Shown in pieces: positions 1 through 4,215 of a stretch of DNA of 5,409 bases. The stretch lies in the NCBI GenBank assembly GCA_030633645.1, contig DAOVRY010000086.1:1-5409 (forward strand), given 5' to 3'. Every line of letters begins with the position of its first letter. Position 1 is the first letter of the stretch. A program made the position numbers and the translations under genes. This DNA comes from Pseudomonadota bacterium (lineage in GTDB: Bacteria; Desulfobacterota; DSM-4660; Desulfatiglandales; B25-G16). The notes below the pieces were generated by a model. It saw only the letters and a program-made list of their open reading frames with translations, did no database searches and was not told where the DNA came from.

Positions 1-125
1 ATGAAGAATTAACATTAAAGGAAATAGCCAGGGTGCTTGGCTTAACAGAGTCAAGGATATCTCAAATTCACTCAAAGGCAATAATACGTTTAAGGTCAAA
101 GCTTAGATCAAATTACGAAGGTTAA
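1..125 (+). CDS. fliA: Flagellar sigma factor FliA (sigma-28), C-terminal fragment
   Basis: This is the 3' end of a gene whose start lies before the window; the readable frame begins at base 3 and ends at TAA 123-125. The 40 visible residues run from [17 protein letters not shown] to the end [10 protein letters not shown]. They form sigma region 4.2, with a helix-turn-helix ([22 protein letters not shown]) that contacts the -35 element. The pattern 'LTLKEIxxVLGxxESRxSQxHxxAxxRLRxxL' is characteristic of the FliA/WhiG/SigD family, which directs core RNA polymerase to late flagellar and chemotaxis genes and is held in check by the anti-sigma factor FlgM. Ending just after the RLR-x-KL helix is normal for the family. 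Its stop is 2 bp before the next start, so the two genes are probably co-transcribed. The identification is firm despite the short fragment, given the flagellar neighbours. Confidence 0.9.
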   Translation, partial: EELTLKEIARVLGLTESRISQIHSKAIIRLRSKLRSNYEG

Positions 126-127
126 TC

Positions 128-700
128 ATGGCATCTCCAGAGCGTGATGAAAATGCAGCGGGAATCAATGGAGGTGAATTAGATGAATTGGAGGACATCG
201 AAACCAAACCAATTCCAGGGGAGAAAAAGGCTCATCAATCAGACAGGAGAGGGAGCGGTAAAAAAGGCTTGTGGGTAGTGAGCGGAATCGGGCTCTGTGT
301 TCTGATAGGAATAGGATACCTTTATCTGAAAGAGGAGAAATCTAAAGGATTACCGAGGCAGAACAGCGAGACGGTCTCTGTTGCCAGAATATCAATTCCT
401 GAAGAGCGAGTACTGCTCTTTGATTCATTTATTATTCCCATTCCAGAGAACAGGGAATTCACGTATATCTCTTTAAGTATTTCCTTTAAATTGCCGAATA
501 AAGAAATAAAGAGAGAAATGACGGAGAAGAAAAAAGACCTTAGGGGAATCATTTACGATATATTAACCGAGGAGATCAGCAAGAGAAAGGAGGTTCCTCC
601 CTTGGAAAGCCTGAAGAAGCTCATAATCGGCGGAGTAAATAGTGCCTTATCTACCGGGGAGGTTCATGAAGTATATGTAACGAAATTCCTGGCTGTTTGA
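128..700 (+). CDS. fliL: FliL-like flagellar basal-body-associated membrane protein
   Basis: A 190-residue protein with FliL architecture. It has an acidic then basic cytoplasmic tail (residues 1-46), one membrane helix (about 47-67, GLWVVSGIGLCVLIGIGYLYL), a linker and a periplasmic domain (about 83-190). The last 50 residues carry the FliL signature: a helix with IIYDILTEEIS, a second helix SLKKLIIGGVNSAL, then GEVHEVYVTKFLAV, matching the usual 'G.V..VYFTEFvvQ' ending. FliL proteins form stomatin-like rings around stator units at the flagellar motor and support torque or stator stability. The ATG is preceded by GAAGG (117-121) with a 6-nt spacer, and starts 2 bp after fliA. FliL is more often encoded beside fliM; this position after fliA could mean a second FliL paralogue. 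The family call is fairly sure; whether it is the main FliL is uncertain. Confidence 0.8.
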   Translation: MASPERDENAAGINGGELDELEDIETKPIPGEKKAHQSDRRGSGKKGLWVVSGIGLCVLIGIGYLYLKEEKSKGLPRQNSETVSVARISIPEERVLLFDSFIIPIPENREFTYISLSISFKLPNKEIKREMTEKKKDLRGIIYDILTEEISKRKEVPPLESLKKLIIGGVNSALSTGEVHEVYVTKFLAV

Positions 701-727
701 TTTTCGGGCGCTGTGATCAGCCCGTTG

Positions 728-788
728 CCAGAGGCAGATGGCATTTCTGAACACTGAGATGGAACAGAGCGAATGCCCTGGTTTTGTT
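728..788 (+). terminator. Possible weak rho-independent terminator
   Basis: GGCATT (740-745) can pair with AATGCC (772-777), and the stem can be lengthened by CCAG (728-731) against CTGG (778-781) with an 8-base bulge on the left side. TTTTGTT (782-788) follows directly. The stem is interrupted and the loop is long (26 bases), so this is a weak candidate. It could end or attenuate transcription from the fliA-fliL side. Confidence 0.25.
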
Positions 789-820
789 GATGTGTGGTCG
801 ATTTACTTATTTCTTTCGAC

Positions 821-847
821 TAAAAGCTGACAACTAACAACGGATAC
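821..847 (+). promoter_or_regulatory. Candidate sigma-28 (FliA) promoter
   Basis: TAAA (821-824) is followed after exactly 15 bases by ACGGATAC (840-847). The sigma-28/sigma-D consensus is TAAA-N15-GCCGATAA, so the -35 box and spacing fit and 5 of 8 bases of the -10 box match. Transcription would start near 853, leaving about a 20-nt leader before the ATG at 874. Its location in the only real gap downstream of fliA makes it plausible, but the -10 match is imperfect. Confidence 0.3.
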
Positions 848-873
848 TGCTCATTTGCCAGGTAGGAGAAGAA

Positions 874-1179
874 ATGGCAAGCACAACAGACATGAATATC
901 GTCCTGGGGCAGGGAAACGCTGTGAAAGAGGTGCAAAATGTCAGAAAGCAGAATTTGGAGTTGAATCAACAATTTGTTGCCCAGCAAACAGAGGAGAAGA
1001 AAAGAGAGGATAGGGTAAAGGTCCAGGAATTTGAAACTGCCAAGAAGATAGCGATTGAAGAGGATGAAGAGAAAAAGAAGAAGGAAGGCTCCGGACAAGA
1101 TGGAAAAGGCTCAAAAAAGGAACAATCAGAAGAGGCATCAAATCTATCCGAGGGAAACCTGATAGATATCAGGATTTAG
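874..1179 (+). CDS. Small charged hypothetical protein of the flagellar cluster
   Basis: A 101-residue soluble protein that I cannot assign to a named family. It has no signal peptide or membrane segment. Residues 1-20 are mildly hydrophobic; about 20-65 are Gln-, Glu- and Lys-rich and likely helical or coiled coil (VQNVRKQNLELNQQFVAQQ). Residues 65-88 are very rich in Lys, Glu, Gly and Ser and probably disordered. A short hydrophobic tail, NLIDIRI, closes the protein. The ATG is supported by AGGAG (864-868) with a 5-nt spacer. The stop lies 2 bp before the next start, so it is translated with the downstream membrane protein. From memory, small Gln/Lys-rich proteins of similar look sit in this position in other deltaproteobacterial flagellar clusters. 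Position suggests a role in flagellar assembly, but the sequence does not show a function. Coding status is supported by the good ribosome-binding site and tight spacing. Confidence 0.7.
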   Translation: MASTTDMNIVLGQGNAVKEVQNVRKQNLELNQQFVAQQTEEKKREDRVKVQEFETAKKIAIEEDEEKKKKEGSGQDGKGSKKEQSEEASNLSEGNLIDIRI

Positions 1180-1181
1180 CC

Positions 1182-1682
1182 ATGTCAACCACTACTGAGC
1201 TTCAACTCCTGATGTTCGCTCAAATTGGGATTGATATTATCATTATTGTCGTTTTCATATTTGTAATCAGAAGATTACGCTATGCCAACAAAGGTAAATC
1301 ATTGGATAAGACAGTCAGAACGCTTGAATCGCTCTTCACCGACGCAGACAAAATAGCACAACAATTTAAGGTGCAACTGGAGGAAAAACATCATCTTATC
1401 AAACGACTTAATGAACAATTGGACAAGAGGATAGGCAGTTTGAACGGGTTGTTGCAAAGGGCGGATGCATTACTCTCGTCACATGCTCAGCAGACCGCAG
1501 ATGCCGAATGCAACACCCCTTCTCTTAATAGCCAAGAGAGACAGATTATCGCCTTGGCAGGTGGAGGGTATGATCTAGAAGAAATAGCGAAAAGGCTTTC
1601 AATTCCCCAGGAAGAGGTGAAACTCGTCTTGGATCTAAAGCAAAAACTCTCACAGATAGGTAAAAAAGAAGGTCTATCTTGA
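1182..1682 (+). CDS. Membrane-anchored coiled-coil/HTH protein, DUF2802/SwrB-like
   Basis: A 166-residue protein with three parts: an N-terminal membrane helix (about residues 12-29, FAQIGIDIIIIVVFIFVI) followed by Arg-Arg-x-Arg, a cytoplasmic coiled coil (about 40-100), and a C-terminal helix-turn-helix-like domain (about 114-153; 'SQERQIIALAGGGYDLEEIA' then 'KRLSIPQEEVKLVLDLKQK'). This layout and the 'I..L...G....EIA..L.....EV.L.L.L' C-terminus fit DUF2802 proteins found in flagellar and chemotaxis operons. The architecture also resembles Bacillus SwrB, which promotes activation of the flagellar export apparatus. The positive-inside rule places the coiled coil and HTH in the cytoplasm. AGGA (1171-1174) precedes the ATG by 7 nt. 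The gene begins 2 bp after the upstream stop, and its TGA overlaps the next start (TTGA), indicating translational coupling. Family assignment is by pattern; function is inferred. Confidence 0.7.
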   Translation: MSTTTELQLLMFAQIGIDIIIIVVFIFVIRRLRYANKGKSLDKTVRTLESLFTDADKIAQQFKVQLEEKHHLIKRLNEQLDKRIGSLNGLLQRADALLSSHAQQTADAECNTPSLNSQERQIIALAGGGYDLEEIAKRLSIPQEEVKLVLDLKQKLSQIGKKEGLS

Positions 1683-2764
1683 TCTACATCACCTATCCAC
1701 CATCCTCTTCACCATCCGAGATATCTTTTCAAAAAGAAGCACATCCTAAATCCTTTCTCACACTATCCAAAAATGAAGTTGTTGAGGGAATGGTACTGAA
1801 ATCATTCTCTCTAAGCAAGGCCTTGTTGTTCATCAAAGGAAGAAGAGTAATGGCCAGAACCGCTGTTCCTTTGGCCGAAGGGAGGGTCTTATCATTAAAA
1901 GTCCAAAAAACAGTGCCTGTTCTCGCTTTCAAGCTCCTCGGAACAAAACCTGCAGATCTAGATATCGCCGGTATTGCTCTGATACTGTCTGCAGTAAAGG
2001 AGAATCTATGGAAATCTATCTCTGAGAACATAGATCATTACGGGCTTTCAAGAGAGGCTCTTTCCAGATTTAAGGAATTGATGGATGATTTGTCGCTTGG
2101 ACTATTCTCAAAACCAGGGCCAGACCTTCTCAGGCTCCTCATTGACAAATCAGGTGTGAATTGGGAGGCAAAGCTCAGAGAGGCATTACATAATAAAACG
2201 ATTGGAAGAGATAATCTTGCTAAGCTCGTAGATGGGGATCTAAAAGGCCTGGCATCAAAATTCCTTGGCCTTAAAGGAGAAAGGGCAGTCCTCCTGAAAA
2301 GATTGGTATTGACCCTTACCCATATCCAAATCCTTAACTACCTTGGACTGAAGCAGGAAGGGAAAATTTTTCTCCCGGTCCCGATTCAGCTTCCTGATGG
2401 TCTGTTTACCGTTGGCCAGTTGCTGATTCAGTTCCCTCAAAAGGAACGAAATGAACATCGAAAGAAAAGGGCTCGTAAAGATCTCTCAAGGATTACCTTT
2501 TTGTTGGACTTATCCGTGCTTGGACCCCTGAGGGCGGACCTTACCATTCAGGGGCAAGCGATAGAAGGAAGGTTTTTGCTGACCAAAAAGGAAGCCAAGG
2601 CACGTATTGAAAAAGGTATACCGCTCCTTGTCAGTAGATTGGAGGAAAGGGGTTTTTCCGTCCTATCCATGGAGTGTCATCTCAAGGATCCGGTGATCGT
2701 TAACCAATCACTCATCCAAGAGATTATTCCGGATGAAGGCTATACGCTGAACCTGATTGCCTAG
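1679..2764 (+). CDS. FliK-like flagellar hook-length control domain protein
   Basis: A 361-residue protein. Residues about 272-337 (from ITFLLDLSVLGPLRADLTIQ to the SVLSMECHL segment) match the C-terminal hook-length control (Flg_hook) domain: a beta strand with 'LGPL.ADL', a strand 'GRFLLT', a long helix and a final 'L..RGFSVLSME..' strand. In FliK this domain contacts FlhB's cytoplasmic part to switch export from hook to filament. Residues 32-88 (VVEGMVLKSFSLSKALLFIK, 'GRVLSLKV') look like a small beta-rich module; 95-225 is mostly helical. The Pro/Gln/Ser-rich ruler typical of true FliK is absent, so this may be a FliK paralogue comparable to Bacillus YlqG. The start is a TTG overlapping the previous TGA as TTGA. 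It is supported by GAAGG (1668-1672) with a 6-nt spacer, and an in-frame TAA at 1661-1663 excludes a longer start. The next ATG (1790) would cut into the conserved N-terminal module. Confidence 0.75.
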   Translation: MIYITYPPSSSPSEISFQKEAHPKSFLTLSKNEVVEGMVLKSFSLSKALLFIKGRRVMARTAVPLAEGRVLSLKVQKTVPVLAFKLLGTKPADLDIAGIALILSAVKENLWKSISENIDHYGLSREALSRFKELMDDLSLGLFSKPGPDLLRLLIDKSGVNWEAKLREALHNKTIGRDNLAKLVDGDLKGLASKFLGLKGERAVLLKRLVLTLTHIQILNYLGLKQEGKIFLPVPIQLPDGLFTVGQLLIQFPQKERNEHRKKRARKDLSRITFLLDLSVLGPLRADLTIQGQAIEGRFLLTKKEAKARIEKGIPLLVSRLEERGFSVLSMECHLKDPVIVNQSLIQEIIPDEGYTLNLIA

Positions 2765-2789
2765 AACCTTTGCAAACGTTGGTAATTGG

Positions 2790-2797
2790 AATGGTAG
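2790..2797 (+). repeat. Left copy of presumed target-site duplication AATGGTAG
   Basis: AATGGTAG here is repeated in direct orientation at 3020-3027 on the other side of the palindromic element. Its position 25 bp after the FliK-like stop and the shared flanking GG/AT-rich context suggest the original site was a short intergenic spacer. Confidence 0.55.
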
Positions 2798-2803
2798 CTT
2801 GAA

Positions 2804-2828
2804 GGGTATGGGTATCTCTTTTCAGGCA
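2804..2828 (+). repeat. Outer inverted-repeat arm, left
   Basis: Complementary to 2991-3015 at 24 of 25 positions; the only mismatch is A2814 against C3005. Such conservation between arms of an otherwise diverged palindrome suggests terminal inverted repeats recognised by a transposase. Confidence 0.75.
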
Positions 2829-2866
2829 ACGAATTAGGAAGCCTGCTTTGCGTACTCTCTACCGCT

Positions 2867-2881
2867 GATCCAGTCGGGCGG
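2867..2881 (+). repeat. Inner inverted-repeat arm, left
   Basis: GATCCAGTCGGGCGG pairs with CCGCCCGTCTCGATC (2939-2953) at 13 of 15 positions. A bulged continuation, GCCT (2884-2887) against AGGC (2932-2935), extends the stem towards the loop. Confidence 0.6.
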
Positions 2882-2938
2882 CTGCCTTCGTCTGAAATAT
2901 CAAGAATTAGAAATAGTGGGTATTATTGATGAGGCTAT

Positions 2939-2953
2939 CCGCCCGTCTCGATC
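2939..2953 (-). repeat. Inner inverted-repeat arm, right
   Basis: Partner of 2867-2881. The two inner arms flank a roughly 57-base AT-rich central loop that contains no gene. Confidence 0.6.
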
Positions 2954-2990
2954 TGCACTATTAGCCGGCAGAGGTGCATGTGCTTTTTCG

Positions 2991-3015
2991 TGCCTGAAAA
3001 GAGACACCCATACCC
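2991..3015 (-). repeat. Outer inverted-repeat arm, right
   Basis: Reverse complement of the left arm with one mismatch (TGCCTGAAAAGAGAC followed by ACCCATACCC). Read on the + strand it lies inside the upstream extension of the flhX reading frame. Confidence 0.75.
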
Positions 3016-3019
3016 AAAT

Positions 3020-3027
3020 AATGGTAG
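3020..3027 (+). repeat. Right copy of presumed target-site duplication AATGGTAG
   Basis: Direct repeat of 2790-2797. It contains GGTAG, which is also the best available, though weak, ribosome-binding-site candidate for the flhX start at 3038 (10-nt spacer). The insertion may therefore have landed in, and duplicated, the leader of flhX. Confidence 0.55.
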
Positions 3028-3037
3028 ATTTTTGTTC

Positions 3038-3316
3038 ATGAAAACACGAAACAAACAAAAGAAGGCGGTCGCCCTCAAGTATCAGCCAAAAGTAGATAAT
3101 GCACCCCAGGTAATAGCCAAAGGCAAGGGGGAAGTGGCCGAGAAGATCATCCAGATTGCCAGGGAACATAATATATACATCCAAGATGACCCTGATCTGA
3201 TAGAACTTTTATCCCAACTCGATATCAATCGAGAAATCCCTCCACACCTCTACGTTGTCGTCGCAGAATTACTCGCCTTTGTGTACTCTCTTACTAGGGG
3301 AGAAAAGTTCCAGTAG
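3038..3316 (+). CDS. flhX: Stand-alone FlhB C-terminal-domain protein (FlhX/YlqH type)
   Basis: A 92-residue soluble protein matching only the cytoplasmic switch domain of the export gate protein FlhB. Residues 9-18 (KAVALKYQPK) correspond to the strand just after the NPTH self-cleavage site ('PTHYAVALKYdP'). APQVIAKGKGEVAEKI, the 'IAREHNIYIQDDPDLIELL' helix and REIPPHLYVVVAELLAFVYSL follow the family consensus closely. The NPTH motif and membrane part are absent, so the protein resembles the cleaved FlhB C fragment. Similar free proteins (FlhX in Helicobacter, YlqH in Bacillus) can partly replace that fragment in export switching. I chose ATG 3038 because homologues begin shortly before AVALKY. 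The frame stays open upstream to ATG 2978, adding 20 residues encoded mostly by the palindromic element. The local ribosome-binding site is weak (GGTAG 3023-3027); TTG 3032 is a further option. It follows the FliK-like gene, its likely functional partner. Confidence 0.85.
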   Translation: MKTRNKQKKAVALKYQPKVDNAPQVIAKGKGEVAEKIIQIAREHNIYIQDDPDLIELLSQLDINREIPPHLYVVVAELLAFVYSLTRGEKFQ

Positions 3317-3330
3317 GCATTTTTTTCCCC
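3297..3330 (+). terminator. Hairpin with T-run at the end of flhX, possible terminator
   Basis: GGGGAGAAAA (3297-3306) can pair along 10 positions with TTTTTTCCCC (3321-3330), allowing one G-U pair, with the flhX stop codon in the 14-base loop. Alternatively, ACT-A-GG (3293-3298) pairs with CCAGT (3310-3314) shortly before the T7 run at 3320-3326, which would be closer to an intrinsic terminator. Either form is weak, but the location between flhX and a new promoter is suitable. Confidence 0.35.
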
Positions 3331-3405
3331 ATTCAAGAGGTAACCAGCTTCAGGTCTTCTATTCTATTTTTCCTGTATTATTGGTATGTTACACATGATC
3401 GTGGC

Positions 3406-3422
3406 TGCCAGCTGGGCTGGCA
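3406..3422 (+). promoter_or_regulatory. Perfect 7-bp inverted repeat overlapping the -24 box
   Basis: TGCCAGC (3406-3412) and GCTGGCA (3416-3422) are exact reverse complements around a 3-base centre. The right half contains the TGGCA of the sigma-54 -24 element. It could be an operator for a protein that blocks or tunes sigma-54 holoenzyme binding, or a chance product of the promoter sequence. Confidence 0.4.
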
Positions 3423-3433
3423 TTGATATTGCT
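3418..3433 (+). promoter_or_regulatory. Sigma-54 (RpoN) promoter for flgF-flgG-flgA
   Basis: TGGCATTGATATTGCT matches the sigma-54 consensus TGGCACG-N4-TTGCW. GG of the -24 box is at 3419-3420 and GC of the -12 box at 3431-3432, separated by exactly 10 bases; TGGCA and TTGCT are intact. Transcription should begin near 3444, giving a leader of about 67 nt before flgF. In many Gram-negative bacteria the rod and ring genes are sigma-54-dependent and need an NtrC-type activator (FlrC/FlgR/FleQ class). The orientation towards flgF and the position in the gap directly upstream support the call. Confidence 0.8.
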
Positions 3434-3510
3434 CTATACACTAAGTGAAAAAAGTAAAGAATTGGTATCGTTCAAAGGGATTTATAAAAGCAAAAACGGG
3501 GTGAAAAAAA

Positions 3511-4197
3511 TTGATATCAGGGATCTATAAGTTAGTTGATGGGTCATTGGTACAAAAGGTTAGATTCGATACTATCGCTAATAATGTGGCAAATATTAGC
3601 ACAAATGCCTTTAAAAAGGATATCATCTCGTTTCATCAAATACTGAGCATGAAAAACAGTTCCACCACAGATTTCTCCCCTGGTCCAATACGTCATACGG
3701 GAAACGAGCTCGATGTTGCCTTGGAAAGTCCCGGTTTTTTCAAGATCCAGACACCCAGGGGGATCAGATACACCAGGGATGGCGCATTTAGGCTTGATGC
3801 AGACCGTACCCTGGTAACCCAGAATGGTGATCCAGTGCTCGGTCAAAACGGGCCCATCACCATCAATGGAGGGAACGTGACCGTAGAGCCGGATGGGAGG
3901 GTGGTAGTAGAGAATGAACCTGTCGGTACCATCTCGGTAGTGGACTTTAGAAACCTCGATCTTCTTAAAAAAGAGGGCAGTTCATACTACGTGTTCCAAG
4001 GAGAAGAAAGAGACATACTTATTACCGAGAACATTAATGTTCAAAACGGCTACATAGAGCAATCAAACGTTAAGCCAACAGGAGAAATGGTTAAAATGGT
4101 CATGTCTCTCAGGGTATTCGAGTCTGCTCAAAAGGCTATTCAGTTCATAGATGAAATAACAGGCAAGATGGTTAATGAAGTTGGTATATTACAATAG
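3511..4197 (+). CDS. flgF: Flagellar basal-body rod protein FlgF
   Basis: A 228-residue rod/hook-family protein. It has the N-terminal rod motif at residues 20-36 (DTIANNVANISTNAFKK, family 'D.IANNLAN..T.GFK'). A central domain includes 'ELDVALESPGFFKIQTPRG' and 'RYTRDGAFRLDADRTLVTQN'. The C-terminal helix region (about 176-228) contains GYIEQSNVKPTGEMVKMVMS and RVFESAQKAIQFIDE. These ends pack as coiled coils in the periplasmic rod. Its size is a little short of typical FlgF (about 250). It lies directly upstream of flgG and lacks the FlgG-specific segment, which favours FlgF. The start is TTG: an in-frame TGA at 3502-3504 rules out any longer form, GGGGTG (3498-3503) lies 7 nt upstream, and the conserved N-terminus begins at once. 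The ISGIYKLVDGSL opening replaces the usual 'GLY.A.SGM' and is somewhat divergent. It is exported by the flagellar type III apparatus, so no signal peptide is expected. Confidence 0.88.
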   Translation: MISGIYKLVDGSLVQKVRFDTIANNVANISTNAFKKDIISFHQILSMKNSSTTDFSPGPIRHTGNELDVALESPGFFKIQTPRGIRYTRDGAFRLDADRTLVTQNGDPVLGQNGPITINGGNVTVEPDGRVVVENEPVGTISVVDFRNLDLLKKEGSSYYVFQGEERDILITENINVQNGYIEQSNVKPTGEMVKMVMSLRVFESAQKAIQFIDEITGKMVNEVGILQ

Positions 4198-4215
4198 GTA
4201 GGGGAGGAGATAACT

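Larger units (their letters stand above)
701..873 (+). other. Intergenic region with weak hairpins; no gene seen
   Basis: This 173-bp gap separates the fliL-like gene from the next unit. It contains no convincing coding frame on either strand. It holds short inverted repeats: CGGGC/GCCCG at 705-724, TGCCA/TGGCA at 726-743 and GGCATT/AATGCC at 740-777. After them come a T-rich run (782-788) and then an AT-rich stretch with a possible flagellar sigma-28 promoter (821-847). It is the only sizeable gap between fliA and base 2764, so a transcription boundary here is plausible. Confidence 0.5.
2798..3019. mobile_element. MITE-like palindromic element between the FliK-like gene and flhX
   Basis: The segment is a large imperfect inverted repeat with no credible gene. 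The outer arms, 2804-2828 and 2991-3015, are 25 bases long and complementary at 24 positions (left arm begins GGGTATGGGT and ends CTTTTCAGGCA). Inner arms at 2867-2881 and 2939-2953 are complementary at 13 of 15 positions. Both pairs centre on about 2910, with 38 and 37 bases between inner and outer arms on each side, so they belong to one folded structure. AATGGTAG occurs directly repeated at 2790-2797 and 3020-3027, a likely 8-bp target duplication. Short length, inverted ends, no transposase and a target duplication are the marks of a miniature inverted-repeat transposable element. A few bases at each edge (2798-2803, 3016-3019) match poorly between arms, so exact ends are approximate. I do not recognise the parental insertion sequence. 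Confidence 0.65.
3317..3510 (+). other. Intergenic regulatory region upstream of flgF
   Basis: This 194-bp gap holds no gene. It contains the T7 run after flhX, an AT-rich stretch (3355-3395), a short dyad ATGT-TAC-ACAT (3387-3397), the inverted repeat and sigma-54 promoter at 3406-3433, and an A-rich leader of about 67 nt ending in the flgF ribosome-binding site. Enhancer sites for a sigma-54 activator would be expected upstream of 3406, but I cannot identify them. Confidence 0.6.

Noticed and set aside
739..755. TGGCATTTCTGAACA as a sigma-54 promoter for the small hypothetical gene
   Set aside because: The GC of the -12 box is absent at the required 10-base spacing from GG.
2823..2848. CAGGC...GCCTG hairpin as the terminator of the FliK-like gene
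   Set aside because: The 5-bp stem has a 13-base loop and is followed by CTTTGCG, not a T tract. The left part also belongs to the inverted-repeat arm.
2823..2862. GCTTTGCGT (reverse strand ACGCAAAGC), reminiscent of the core of a cyclic di-GMP-I riboswitch
   Set aside because: The remaining conserved parts (the GCAAACC-type receptor partner and GGTAGCGGGGTTACC-like end) are not present in order on that strand. The similarity is a short chance match inside the MITE-like arms.
2898..2926. TATTAT at 2921-2926 as a -10 box of an outward promoter in the palindromic element
   Set aside because: The position 17 bp upstream reads TATCAA, a poor -35 match, and there is no extended -10 motif in register.
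2804..3015. Integron attC site as an explanation of the nested inverted repeats
   Set aside because: The GTTRRRY/RYYYAAC ends are missing at the borders, and the direct AATGGTAG repeats fit a transposition target duplication better.
2900..3184. A 94-codon reverse-strand open frame covering the palindromic element and the start of flhX
   Set aside because: It lies across the inverted repeat and antisense to a conserved FlhB-like domain, has no recognisable protein features, and looks like a shadow frame.
3544..3846. Reverse-strand open frame of 100 codons within flgF
   Set aside because: It is entirely antisense to a clearly conserved rod gene, with no independent start signals or protein features.
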